NCBI RefSeq assembly: GCF_033807575.1 | Contig: NC_084711.1 | Span: forward strand, 11,532,001-11,596,000 | Origin: Cydia pomonella | Taxonomy: Eukaryota; Arthropoda; Insecta; Lepidoptera; Tortricidae | DNA length: 64,000 bases | Direction: 5' to 3' | Translations under genes and position numbers: made by a program | Shown: one piece after another, positions 58,101 through 62,260 of the stretch | Layout of the letters: each line of letters starts with the position of its first letter | Numbering within the stretch: the first letter of the stretch is position 1 | The notes under the pieces: model-generated | Told to the model about the DNA's origin: nothing | Database searches by the model: none | What the model saw: the letters and a program-made list of their open reading frames with translations, nothing else

Positions 58101-59898
58101 ATCTACCACAATATCAACATTTTACTTGACTGCGACTTCACCAGAAATTAGAGTTATGGGTTTAAGTACTGATGATTCAGTACAACCTGTAGCTTAGGAT
58201 ACTAGCCGGATTTTTAAAAATGACATATCGGTAGATTCCTCTAGCCAAGTGGTTCCTAACCTTTTCAGTCCTGTCACCCCTAAGACTAACTAGAGATCCT
58301 GATTTTACCCCTCCTCCCAATAATCATCAATCGTCTTTCTTTTAGGTCTAATCTTTGTTAGCTTTAATTTAGCTTATTACCCCCGTGAAATACCAGTTTT
58401 ACCCCCACGGGGGTAATTACCTCCAGGTTAGAAACCGCTGCTCTAGCCCTTCACAACCTGTTTACACTTGTTTTATTAAAGAAAAATCAGTAGAGCCGCC
58501 TTGAGAGAACGCAGAATATTAAATCATATTTTATGTTCTAGCGCCTAAATTAAAGACCCCTATTATTGAGCTGATTTGAATAAAACGGATATCAGTAGAT
58601 CCATATATAATTAGTACACGAGTACTATGCAATACAAATTTACTAAAATTAACGGAAGAAAAATGTTCCAAAACAGATTTTAGGTCTCAATTGGGGTTCA
58701 AGCAATAGTGTCAGTAATCAAATTTGACACATACAATCTCTGGGATTCATGTTGACGTTACTTTAAATTCAGCTTCCATTTCTCCATACCTAATATTCAC
58801 ATAAAACTCCAAGATCCTGAGAAAAATAGAAAAAAAAACGGAGGAACGTTCACATGGATCCCAGACATAGTATGTGTCAAATTTGATTACAATCACTATT
58901 GTATGAACCCCATTTAAGACCTAAAATCAGCTTTTTCAATCACAATATTTAGCCCTAAACATTTTTTCTCTGTTAATTTTAGTAATTTTGTATTGCATAG
59001 CACTCGTGTACTAATTATGGATCTACTAATGTCTGTCTTATTGAAATACGCTCTATGAATTCTATGATTTACGCGCTAGAATAAAAAAATATGATTTAAT
59101 ATTCTGCGTTCTCTCAAGGCGGCTCTACTGATTTTTCTTTAATAAAATAAGTGTAAGCAGGTTGTGAAGGGCAAGAGCAATCTTCCGATATGTCTTTTTT
59201 TTTTCATCTGGCCAGTATCCTAAGCTACAGAGTGTACCGAATCATCAGTACTTAAACCCATAACCCTATTTTCCGGTAAAGTCGCATTCAAGTAAAATGT
59301 TGATATTGGGGTAAATCATGAACAAATGTATAAACAAAAGTAGAATTGATATTCCTCCGAGTTTCCTATTAAAAGAATGTCCCCTGGAAGTGTATAAGCG
59401 CTAAACCTAGATTCAGCAAGTATTTTCTATAACAAGATGTTTCTCCGCAAAGATATCTAGAACTTTTTTGTGTGGAGTTTAATAAGCTTTAATATTACAC
59501 GGCTTACACCATATTTCTGCAGGTTGGTACACATTTTCCAAGATGGCTGCGATTCCTCGAGGTCCCCAAATGTGAAATGGTGTGGACATGAAAAAGGGGC
59601 CTTTAATTTACATACATACCAAATTTTAGAACTGTCCAAGAGATTTCGAGGTTTGTTCTATTCCGATTGTGCTAAATGTTAAGTACCTATTTATTTAACT
59701 TACTTAAGGCAAGGTTATCAAAAGTTCATCTATTTCGTGATCGATCAAATCATGGCTGAAGATAATGGCCTTCTAAATATTACTATTCACCGTTGTGATG
59801 TGATGGGTAGGTATATTATACTACGTACGGTAAGTACTTACATGTGTCGTTGTGACTAAAAGCGTCCAAACCACTAGAGGTAAGGTGTCTATATACAT
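6257..59898 (-). CDS. dp: dumpy: giant EGF/DPY-repeat extracellular matrix protein, 51 exons, 3' end outside the window
   Basis: Dumpy is a very large apical matrix protein of insect epithelia. In Drosophila it is anchored by a C-terminal ZP domain and membrane segment and holds epidermis, trachea and muscle-attachment cells to cuticle. Seen here: an initiator Met with a hydrophobic signal peptide, an LDLa-like segment, well over a hundred EGF and calcium-binding EGF units, and many DPY modules (CRPEC-x5-C-x4-AC-x3-KC-x-DPC), which are diagnostic for this family. I placed 51 exons by GT/AG sites and checked that phases chain without a break; they total 25,693 nt, about 8,564 codons. Nearly all introns are phase 1; exceptions are the introns after exon 1 (0), 6 (0), 8 (0) and 19 (2). 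Exon 51 ends in a donor (GTTAGTATAA), so the C-terminus is missing. Individual exon edges are my calls and alternative splicing is likely. Confidence 0.93.
7276..9667 (-). CDS. dp: dumpy exons 46-50: five one-unit exons (EGF-DPY-EGF)
   Basis: Exons: 46 9344-9667 (type C); 47 8926-9240 (type B); 48 8388-8720 (type A); 49 7839-8138 (type C); 50 7276-7599 (type B). All phase 1-1. They continue the C-B-A register across the 10.3 kb intron that separates exon 45 from 46. Exon 48 has [11 protein letters not shown] in place of CRPEC; exon 49 has CKPEC. Exon 47's last EGF has GDASRNC instead of GDPFxxC. The exon 50 donor is GTTTGC, a poor match to consensus, but no better GT nearby keeps the frame. 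Confidence 0.88.
10598..10788. mobile_element. Palindromic MITE, copy 1
   Basis: Ends GTACCCCTAGTGTAAAT and ATTTACACTAGGGGTAC. Almost the whole element folds back on itself: ACGCGTTTGCGTTAAG with its complement, and CATTTTGTAT with ATACAAAATG, leaving a short GC-rich loop (CGTCCCGCTTGGCGCGC). No coding capacity. Confidence 0.8.
10790..10980. mobile_element. Palindromic MITE, copy 2
   Basis: A second copy of the element at 10598-10788 in direct tandem, separated by only one or two bases. It has the same ends and loop and about 85-90 per cent identity by eye. Target-site boundaries are not resolvable because the two copies abut. Confidence 0.8.
11891..12643. mobile_element. 753-bp TIR element with 8-bp target duplication
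   Basis: Terminal inverted repeats of about 70 bp (CGTTTGTTAGTCGTATACCT at the left; its complement at 12574-12643) flanked by identical TTTAACTC at 11883-11890 and 12644-12651. An 8-bp duplication fits hAT or P-type transposases (established); which one is open. The interior has no open frame and includes a 79-bp tandem repeat (ATGCTA or ACGCTA at 12395, 12474, 12553). Confidence 0.8.
14178..14298. mobile_element. TTAA-flanked MITE, piggyBac-like
   Basis: About 120 bp bounded by TTAA on each side, with inverted ends CCTTTTGAACGCC and GGCGGTCAAAAGG. TTAA target sites and C-rich ends are typical of piggyBac-type elements. No coding capacity. It sits between two 62-bp direct repeats at 14091-14152 and 14315-14376. 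Confidence 0.65.
14731..15515. repeat. Left arm of a large inverted repeat
   Basis: Matches the complement of 18890-19661 over most of its length, including TAGTACGGTCGCCAA at the outer end, CACAAAGATGGCGGCCGGAC, and ACAGGGTGAACTTTTAACCA near the inner end. Together the arms enclose about 3.4 kb. The outermost 30 bases differ between the arms. Confidence 0.8.
15564..17097 (+). pseudogene. 5'-truncated LINE with intact RNase H domain (I-superfamily-like)
   Basis: An open + frame runs to the stop at 17003-17005 and encodes the end of a reverse transcriptase ([33 protein letters not shown]), an RNase H domain with all four expected acidic residues ([27 protein letters not shown]), and a C-terminal Cys-His motif ([18 protein letters not shown]). 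RNase H after the RT is typical of the I superfamily of non-LTR elements. The copy ends in an (AATAC)n tail at 17067-17097 and is flanked by the direct repeat AGGTGCGACCA at 15553-15563 and 17098-17108, its target-site duplication. The RT catalytic half and ORF1 are missing, so it is a dead 5'-truncated insertion. The frame remains open about 10 codons upstream of the insertion point only by chance. Confidence 0.85.
17174..18079. mobile_element. Inverted-repeat-bounded unit enclosing an RT fragment
   Basis: GACGCATGCTCCCCACACCG at 17174 is matched by its complement ending at 18079, with about 28 of 30 bases paired. A direct repeat of AACGGTNACGNTACGGAATCGCAGTGACG at about 17123 and 17205 lies at the left end. 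The arrangement suggests a DNA-transposon-like carrier or a duplicated end around the RT fragment. Confidence 0.55.
17208..17993 (+). pseudogene. C-terminal fragment of a second, unrelated LINE reverse transcriptase
   Basis: The open frame encodes [72 protein letters not shown] and [15 protein letters not shown], typical of the RT thumb and C-terminus of RTE/CR1-type elements, then a C2H2-like finger ([21 protein letters not shown]) near the end. The RT core is missing. The protein family differs from the neighbouring fragment at 15564-17097. It lies inside a 30-bp inverted repeat (17174-17203 and 18050-18079). Confidence 0.8.
18110..18205 (-). repeat. Dispersed repeat shared with 55940-56025
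   Basis: The complement contains GATCTGGAATGACAT, GCCCATACCTCT and a CTGTGCC segment in the same order as 55955-56015 on the + strand. This looks like the same untranslated-tail repeat in two places. Confidence 0.5.
18215..18880. repeat. Extra, diverged copy of the inverted-repeat arm
   Basis: Same orientation as the right arm and directly left of it. It contains the inner end (TTGTTCAGTATGACCTGTAA at about 18229), a stretch with no obvious match, then AGGTTTCACGTAAATGTTTG through GAGCGGCTTGGGGA. The arm has therefore been tandemly duplicated on this side. Confidence 0.7.
18890..19661. repeat. Right arm of a large inverted repeat
   Basis: Complement of 14731-15515; outer end GGCGACCGTACTA at 19650-19662. 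The interior of the whole structure contains two retrotransposon fragments and a smaller inverted repeat. Confidence 0.8.
19925..25602 (-). CDS. dp: dumpy exons 34-45: twelve one-unit exons (EGF-DPY-EGF)
   Basis: Exons: 34 25297-25602; 35 24237-24557; 36 23784-24101; 37 23381-23692; 38 22983-23297; 39 22587-22901; 40 22194-22505; 41 21661-21975; 42 21249-21575; 43 20850-21161; 44 20328-20648; 45 19925-20239. Each is 306-327 nt, phase 1-1, and encodes one unit: EGF (PSPCGPxxxC), DPY (CRPEC ... DPC) and EGF ending about GDPFxxC. Types run C, B, A four times over. Type A has an ERNG-like Gly-rich loop and GDPY before CRPEC; type C has GSPP[ST]CRPEC and HNPIC; type B has PNCRPEC and usually [10 protein letters not shown]. 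Exon 35 has RPQC instead of RPEC. Exon 39 has donor GTACGACATT and exon 42 GTTAGTATAC, weaker than the usual GTAAGT. Confidence 0.9.
25879..27135 (-). CDS. dp: dumpy exon 33: four fused EGF-DPY-EGF units (types A, C, B, A)
   Basis: 419 codons, phase 1-1. Four complete units lie in one exon. First: [19 protein letters not shown]. Second: [22 protein letters not shown]. Third: [17 protein letters not shown]. Fourth: [19 protein letters not shown]. By the spacing and wording of the first EGF and the DPY entry, these fit types A, C, B, A of the higher-order repeat that continues downstream. Confidence 0.9.
27587..27922 (-). CDS. dp: dumpy exon 32: EGF-DPY-EGF unit preceding the regular repeat
   Basis: 112 codons, phase 1-1. 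[14 protein letters not shown] leads into an EGF ([14 protein letters not shown]), a full DPY module ([25 protein letters not shown]) and a second EGF (SCGMNTDC). The first EGF is aberrant: it contains [15 protein letters not shown] in place of the usual C-x-C-L-x2-Y-x-G. Confidence 0.86.
27997..29151 (-). CDS. dp: dumpy exon 31: EGF-rich exon
   Basis: 385 codons, phase 1-1. Starts [18 protein letters not shown], then EGFs [33 protein letters not shown] and [11 protein letters not shown], the DPY-like [36 protein letters not shown], then [13 protein letters not shown] and a final EGF with CGLNAVC, ending QCTYR. The four consecutive EGFs without intervening DPY modules differ from the regular units downstream. 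Confidence 0.88.
29336..30796 (-). CDS. dp: dumpy exons 27-30: EGF modules with four-Cys caps
   Basis: Exon 27 (30581-30796): [18 protein letters not shown], then an EGF with [13 protein letters not shown]. Exon 28 (30009-30191): [15 protein letters not shown] and [13 protein letters not shown]. Exon 29 (29719-29919): [14 protein letters not shown] and [13 protein letters not shown]. Exon 30 (29336-29626): [16 protein letters not shown], then two EGFs ([19 protein letters not shown]). All phase 1-1 with consensus donors. Confidence 0.84.
31048..35307 (-). CDS. dp: dumpy exon 26: 4.26 kb Ser/Thr-rich mucin-like exon
   Basis: 1,420 codons, phase 1-1. The first 1,350 or so residues contain no Cys that I could find and are dominated by Thr, Ser, Asp, Glu and Asn, with many Asn-x-Ser/Thr sites: a mucin-like, probably heavily O-glycosylated stalk. 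The final 60 residues are a four-Cys segment ([13 protein letters not shown]) and an EGF-like unit ([12 protein letters not shown]) before donor GTATGCTAC. Drosophila Dumpy also carries a long low-complexity Pro/Ser/Thr region; whether this exon is its counterpart is an inference. Internal diverged repeats are visible, for example a motif ending [12 protein letters not shown] near 33150 and [12 protein letters not shown] near 33620. Confidence 0.88.
36038..36349 (-). CDS. dp: dumpy exons 24 and 25: EGF exon and a 72-nt micro-exon
   Basis: Exon 24 (36206-36349) encodes [16 protein letters not shown], a DPY-like segment, and the first part of an EGF ([17 protein letters not shown]). Exon 25 (36038-36109, 24 codons) supplies the rest: [18 protein letters not shown] and SGACME. 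Both have GT-AG edges and phase 1-1. The split of one EGF over two exons is unusual in this gene. Confidence 0.72.
36350..37191 (-). other. Introns over 300 bases with nothing recognised (first of several)
   Basis: I see no repeat family, RNA gene or further exon in this intron, nor in those at 24558-25296, 27136-27586, 30192-30580, 35308-36037, 37966-38688, 42056-42540, 49630-50054 and 51159-51689. They are AT-rich with conventional splice ends. Confidence 0.5.
37192..37965 (-). CDS. dp: dumpy exon 23: EGF and four-Cys modules
   Basis: 258 codons, phase 1-1. Starts [16 protein letters not shown], a DPY-like segment, then the [15 protein letters not shown], further Cys-rich segments ([26 protein letters not shown]) and an EGF-like unit KGACGGAPC ending NHGCIKG. 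Donor GTAATTGATAG is weaker than most here. Confidence 0.85.
38689..38826 (-). CDS. dp: dumpy exon 22: single EGF exon
   Basis: Encodes [21 protein letters not shown], hidden in a region without a long minus-strand open frame. It is supported by a consensus acceptor (CTTTTACAG), donor (GTGAGTAAAT), the EGF Cys spacing, and phase 1-1 joining to exons 21 and 23. Confidence 0.75.
39055..39966 (-). CDS. dp: dumpy exon 21: EGF and Cys-rich modules
   Basis: 304 codons, phase 1-1. Starts [15 protein letters not shown], an EGF ending GNPLVEC, then a dense Cys cluster ([28 protein letters not shown]), four-Cys segments ([13 protein letters not shown]) and EGFs with CGKNAGC, CGINAIC, CGINARC and CGTNAQC, ending DPNIEC. 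Donor GTAAGTATC. Confidence 0.88.
40111..40755. mobile_element. TIR element carrying a nested SINE
   Basis: Inverted ends CGGGCAACTTGATTAA (40111) and TTATCAAGTTGCCCG (ending 40755), with TA on each side, consistent with Tc1/mariner-type target choice. Internal CCGGTC and ATGAATAAT motifs recur in both halves. A SINE (40249-40515) interrupts it, so this element is older than that SINE insertion. Confidence 0.65.
40249..40515 (-). mobile_element. tRNA-derived SINE, copy 1
   Basis: Read on the minus strand it begins GACGACCGGTTTGGCCTAGT with an A box (TGGCCTAGTGGG) and a B box (GGTTCAAATCC), the internal RNA polymerase III promoter of tRNA-derived SINEs, and ends in an (ATTT)n tail. Two more copies are at 53679-53962 and 60082-60337. 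Confidence 0.85.
40844..41844 (-). CDS. dp: dumpy exons 19 and 20: Cys-rich segment with a phase-2 intron
   Basis: Exon 19 (41124-41844) encodes [26 protein letters not shown], the [14 protein letters not shown], five further four-Cys segments such as [13 protein letters not shown], the [13 protein letters not shown] and [13 protein letters not shown]. It ends in phase 2 (SCRR). Exon 20 (40844-41019) completes that codon and encodes [28 protein letters not shown] and [13 protein letters not shown], ending QCKG. This is the only phase-2 intron I found in the gene; the frame across it is continuous only with this phase. Exon 20's own frame is not the one with the longest open reading frame there. 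Confidence 0.8.
41924..43040 (-). CDS. dp: dumpy exons 16-18: EGF and four-Cys exons
   Basis: Exon 16 (42849-43040) encodes [14 protein letters not shown], an EGF, then [13 protein letters not shown]. Exon 17 (42541-42723) encodes [15 protein letters not shown] and the [14 protein letters not shown]. Exon 18 (41924-42055) encodes only a double four-Cys segment ([30 protein letters not shown]). All are phase 1-1, so each could be skipped without a frameshift. Confidence 0.83.
43115..43825 (-). CDS. dp: dumpy exon 15: EGF and four-Cys modules
   Basis: 237 codons, phase 1-1. Begins [15 protein letters not shown], then [14 protein letters not shown], an EGF with [12 protein letters not shown], the four-Cys segment [13 protein letters not shown], and EGFs [10 protein letters not shown] and [10 protein letters not shown], ending AISKCTG at donor GTAAGTGTC. 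Confidence 0.87.
43901..44569 (-). CDS. dp: dumpy exon 14: EGF and four-Cys modules
   Basis: 223 codons, phase 1-1. Starts [13 protein letters not shown], includes the calcium-binding [19 protein letters not shown], then alternating four-Cys segments ([26 protein letters not shown]) and EGFs ([20 protein letters not shown]), ending KCVDNLCVG. Donor GTATGTAAAC. Confidence 0.87.
44655..47645 (-). CDS. dp: dumpy exon 13: 997-codon EGF/Cys-rich exon
   Basis: A single uninterrupted 2,991-nt exon, phase 1-1, encoding more than fifteen EGF-like units mixed with short four-Cys segments (for example [17 protein letters not shown] and [17 protein letters not shown]). Two calcium-binding EGFs are visible ([16 protein letters not shown] near the start; [16 protein letters not shown] late). 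Recurrent CGPNAxC and GNPxDxxxGC motifs mark EGF ends. It begins [17 protein letters not shown] and ends SNKCSG at donor GTAAGTTTTAG. Neighbouring exons encode the same modules in pieces, so loss of ancestral introns is a reasonable inference. Confidence 0.9.
47739..48338 (-). CDS. dp: dumpy exons 11 and 12: EGF and Cys-rich modules
   Basis: Exon 11 (48129-48338) encodes [13 protein letters not shown], an [17 protein letters not shown] segment resembling the DPY/WAP-like four-Cys module, then an EGF ([20 protein letters not shown]). Exon 12 (47739-48032) encodes [13 protein letters not shown], a [14 protein letters not shown] stretch and an EGF ([10 protein letters not shown]) ending LLCMPR. 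Both exons are symmetric phase 1-1. Confidence 0.82.
48457..49629 (-). CDS. dp: dumpy exon 10: long EGF exon
   Basis: 391 codons, phase 1-1. Contains EGF units starting [71 protein letters not shown] and [15 protein letters not shown], with a shorter Cys-rich linker ([19 protein letters not shown]) between. Ends IGDPYKTG with donor GTGAGTATAA. Confidence 0.87.
50055..50790 (-). CDS. dp: dumpy exon 9: string of calcium-binding EGF modules
   Basis: Starts [13 protein letters not shown] and contains [18 protein letters not shown], a separate EGF ([14 protein letters not shown]), [16 protein letters not shown] and [17 protein letters not shown], ending NVGNECR. The 736-nt exon enters in phase 0 and leaves in phase 1 at GTAAGTAAT. 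The calcium-binding EGF chain suggests a rigid rod segment, by analogy with fibrillins. Confidence 0.85.
50893..51158 (-). CDS. dp: dumpy exon 8: two calcium-binding EGF modules
   Basis: Encodes [18 protein letters not shown] and [18 protein letters not shown], both with the calcium-binding D-x-D-E-C start, ending QVACEQ. It enters in phase 1 after ACACCAG and leaves in phase 0 at GTAAATAAAT. Confidence 0.82.
51690..51939 (-). CDS. dp: dumpy exon 7: two EGF modules
   Basis: Begins in phase 0 with [14 protein letters not shown], completing the EGF frame left by exon 6 across a 4.2 kb intron, and continues with a second EGF ([16 protein letters not shown]) ending GNPDVGCTG. Donor GTGAGCAAC, phase 1. 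The exon is much more GC-rich than its surroundings, as is exon 8. Confidence 0.8.
53247..54200. repeat. Direct duplication of about 230 bp interrupted by a SINE
   Basis: 53247-53484 and 53970-54200 share long stretches such as TTTCTACATATACCAAAATT and CGTTTCATGACAGATTTTAA with few differences. The second copy has small deletions. The SINE at 53679-53962 lies immediately before the second copy. Confidence 0.8.
53679..53962 (-). mobile_element. tRNA-derived SINE, copy 2
   Basis: Same family as 40249-40515, with the A and B boxes preserved and a longer (AAAT)n tail. A direct repeat ACGTATA at 53672-53678 and 53967-53973 is a likely target-site duplication. A short insertion (AGCTGCCTACGGTGG) sits near the tRNA-like end. 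Confidence 0.85.
54938..55856. mobile_element. Inverted-repeat element, about 0.9 kb
   Basis: Outer arms pair 54938-55003 with 55791-55856 (ACATCTCTTCTAAATACCTA at the left end). Inner arms pair about 55110-55215 with 55525-55632 (AGTCGTTTA, GTGCACGGC, GATAAAACATG). No coding capacity. It resembles a foldback or long-TIR MITE. Confidence 0.65.
55940..56025 (+). repeat. Dispersed repeat shared with 18110-18205
   Basis: Contains GATCTGGAATGACATTCGCT and GTGCCCATACCTTGATG; the complement of the related sequence occurs in the large intron at 18110-18205. Confidence 0.5.
56138..56945 (-). CDS. dp: dumpy exons 3-6: four EGF modules, one per exon
   Basis: Exon 3 (56841-56945) encodes a compact EGF beginning [10 protein letters not shown] and ending GGCNCQEAG. 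Exon 4 (56607-56723) encodes a calcium-binding EGF starting [10 protein letters not shown]. Exon 5 (56381-56512) encodes [14 protein letters not shown] and an EGF with a doubled Cys (AECCNLP). Exon 6 (56138-56253) encodes [12 protein letters not shown] to [10 protein letters not shown]-x-[DN]-E-C starts are the calcium-binding EGF signature. Exons 3-5 are symmetric phase 1-1; exon 6 leaves phase 0 using donor GTAAGTTA. Confidence 0.82.
57170..57290. repeat. Fragment of a widespread lepidopteran repeat
   Basis: Contains GGTAAAACGGGACCCTATTA, CTGTCCGTCCGTCTGTCACC and TGTATCTCATGAACCGTGAT, a string I recognise as very common in moth and butterfly genomes (from memory). It lies in the dumpy intron between exons 2 and 3. 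Confidence 0.6.
57454..57655 (-). CDS. dp: dumpy exon 2: LDL-receptor class A-like N-terminal segment
   Basis: The exon opens with VATEGQYG (phase 0) after acceptor TTATTTCACAG and closes with phase 1 at GTGAGTCA. It contains [10 protein letters not shown], then [14 protein letters not shown] and ELKC: a Cys pattern with the C-DG-x2-DC-x3-SDE calcium-binding signature of LDLa modules. Known dumpy proteins carry such a segment at the mature N-terminus. It is separated from exon 1 by a 2.2 kb intron filled by a foldback repeat. Confidence 0.8.
57763..59630. mobile_element. 1.86-kb foldback element in dumpy intron 1
   Basis: Two long inverted arms, about 57763-58755 and 58848-59630, around a loop of about 90 bases. 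Matching landmarks: AAGGCCCCTTTTTCATGTCC with GGACATGAAAAAGGGGCCTT; AATCGCAGCCATCTTGG with CCAAGATGGCTGCGATT; TAGTGATTG/CAATAGTG segments near the centre. The left arm is about 200 bases longer only because of a nested MITE (58247-58440). No coding capacity. Confidence 0.85.
58247..58440. mobile_element. hAT-like MITE nested in the foldback left arm
   Basis: 194 bp with ends AAGTGGTTCCTAACC and GGTTAGAAACCGCTG (its complement starts CAGCGGTTTCTAACC), matching the CAGNGGTTC consensus of many hAT elements. It is flanked by identical CTCTAGCC at 58239-58246 and 58441-58448. The right arm of the foldback preserves the uninterrupted site near 59175 (TTGCTCTTGCCCTTCAC on the complement). Confidence 0.85.
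59842..59898 (-). CDS. dp: dumpy exon 1: start codon and signal peptide
   Basis: Encodes [19 protein letters not shown], a short hydrophobic secretion signal, and ends in phase 0 at a consensus donor GTAAGTACT. The Met is chosen because it opens the only frame that gives a signal peptide and joins in frame to exon 2. Five bases upstream on the minus strand is GTTTCAG, a good splice acceptor at 59904-59905, so at least one non-coding exon probably lies further right. Confidence 0.8.
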
Positions 59899-60081
59899 GG
59901 TCTCTGAAACAAAATAAAAAGATAAACGTTAAAATATTATATTAGACGTATTATAATTCTACCAAACCAACTGTTTATAATATTATTGTATGGGATCTAT
60001 TTGTGTGAAAGAGGTGGAGCTAATTATTTTGTCTAAGTAAATATATTTGTTACTGCCTATTAAAAGGTCAACATATTATTT

Positions 60082-60337
60082 AACGACCGGTTTGGCCTAG
60101 TGGGTAGTGACCCTGCCTACGAAGCTAATGGTCCCGGGTTCAAATCCTGGTAAGGGCATGTATTTGTGTGATGAGCATGGATATTTGTTCCTGAGTCATG
60201 GGTGGTTTCTATTTATCTAAGTATTTATATATTATATATATCGTTGTCTAAGTACCCTCAACACAAGCCTTATTGAGCTTACTGTGGGACTTAGTCAATT
60301 TGTGTAATAATGTCCTATAATATTTATTTATTTATTA
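60082..60337 (+). mobile_element. tRNA-derived SINE, copy 3
   Basis: Same family as 40249-40515 but in + orientation: ACGACCGGTTTGGCCTAGTG, B box GGTTCAAATCC, tail (ATTT)n. It lies just upstream of the dumpy start codon exon. Confidence 0.85.
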
Positions 60338-60644
60338 TCGTAAAATAAACATAATTGATGCCCAACCTCGAAAAAAATTGAGTTAGAGCCCTAAGTGGTA
60401 GGGTAAATCGTCTATTACTGGTCACCTTCTACCTACTACAATGCAAACAATTAACATTCGTTCTGAAATTTTATAAATTTTAAAAATTAAATTGACTTAG
60501 AAAGGGTTAAAAACCAAAAAATCTTAAAATATCGTTTTACCTCCTACTCCTACTTATAGGTAAATTTTTTTTGTAAAGATATAAGTAGGTACCTAATATT
60601 TGTGTTTCTAAGTTCACACGGCGGAGACGCGAACACATACTTAC

Positions 60645-61108
60645 AAGGAAGGGTACCCAACTGTCCGACTCCGATCTGATTCATTTTGATATATGTTAAT
60701 TTTATAAAAATAATGAGCACGTGTTTTGTTATATCGGCTAAAACTCATTTTTTCCTAAAAAAATCGACATTCGAAGTTTTATAATATCTTATCACTATAG
60801 TTACACATAAAGACGGGTGTTTTTTTAGGAAAACTTGAGTTTAAGCAGATATAACAAAACACGTGTACATTATTTTTTCCTGCTCTCAAACATATACTCA
60901 AACAAGCCATTAACTAGCAAGTTGCTTGAGCATCACTTTCTATAGGAGTTAGAAGATTTAGTAACTTTTTAGTACTTTGGAGGACAATTTCTCCCAATAG
61001 GTTGAGTTTGGGCAGCTAAAAAAAAATACGTGCCCGTTATTTTAGACTACTCTATAACATATATCAAAATGAATCAAATCGGAGTCGGACAGTTGGGTAC
61101 CCTTCCTT
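60645..61108. mobile_element. 464-bp inverted-repeat MITE
   Basis: Ends AAGGAAGGGTACCCAACTGT and its complement at 61089-61108, with arms of over 50 bp (through GATTCATTTTGATATATGTT). A second inner inverted pair contains CACGTGTTTTGTTATAT (about 60718) and ATATAACAAAACACGTG (about 60849). No coding capacity. Confidence 0.75.
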
Positions 61109-61715
61109 GTTAGTTAAGTAAGGTATAGGCGGATAAGATCGGATGGAGGGTAAGATCACAATTCCTACCAAAATAGTAGTCATTTTACACAACTAGAAAT
61201 GTGTGATGGCATTTTATCAAACCCCTCTTGTCACATTGTAATAACCGCTCAGTCGTTTCAGTCGTGTGTTACGAAGCTTTAAAAAAGACACTTACAAGTT
61301 TTAAGAGATCCGGTCTTCAACCTACAATATTATACCAGTTTTTTTTTTAGCATTTGGTCTAATATTATAATTGAAATCAAATAATGGGAAGTTTAGGTAT
61401 GTATACGACGTCATGCCTTTTTTATTAAAGTTGGCATACGAAGGCTGTAAAAGGAGATCCAATCTAAGGTGTGGAATCTCGGTATTCCGAGATCTTGCAC
61501 CTTTTGTGCAAGATCAATCTTGCACGTTAAATCGTGCGCGATCTCGCAAAATTTGCAAGGTTTTTGCAAGATTGTGCAGCTATAAATTCCATGATTTCCA
61601 TGCACTAATTTTCCTTATACGAAACCTGTATCTCTACGGTACTTCAAGGGTTTTTATCTACTTGTGCCATACGACTAAATAAACTTCAAGGGTAAGAAAT
61701 GAAGACTTTCAGTCC

Positions 61716-62260
61716 AATCGTGGAGTCAGACAGGTGTGTATTCTCTCGCTACAGCTGTTCAATCTCGTAGGCGGACACACCATGCATTGGATCTTGGGGG
61801 ATTGGAACGGAGGCATATGGATAAGCGGGCTCAATAATCTACGCTTTGCAGATGACCTTACCACTATAAGCACAAACTAATCTTACTTTATTAAATTATA
61901 GAACGGGACTTAATCGCATATTAGTCTCAATCTTAGAACTTAATCTTAACTTGTCGTGCTTCTGCAGAGGGTTCGAAAAAAGAGCGCGTAATACGGTTTC
62001 TGTGTTAATAAATCCAAGACCAAGCTGATGTTTGTGCAAAGGACAGCGCCGTTAAACTGAACTGGAAAACTATCAGATCTGGATACTATACAGGACTTTA
62101 TTTACCTCGGATCGCTGATTGTGATTACCTCGTACGACGACTGTGACCGGGAGGTGATCAGAAAAGTTCAGCTCGCAAAATCCGCGGTAAGGCAGTTAGA
62201 GATCTGGCTAAACAGAGGAGAGAACCAAAGCAACCCAAACCAAGCTAATGGTATTTCCTA
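61716..62260 (+). pseudogene. Degenerate LINE reverse transcriptase fragment
   Basis: Reading across frameshifts and stops, the + strand shows a CILSLQLFNL-like segment, then GDWNGGIWISGLNNLRFADD (the RT catalytic motif, here FADD), then after an insertion KSKTKLMFVQ and DFIYLGSLIVITSYDDCDRE followed by KVQLAKSAVRQLEIWLNR. This order is that of the RTE/CR1-type RT palm. It is broken in several places and cannot be functional. Confidence 0.65.
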
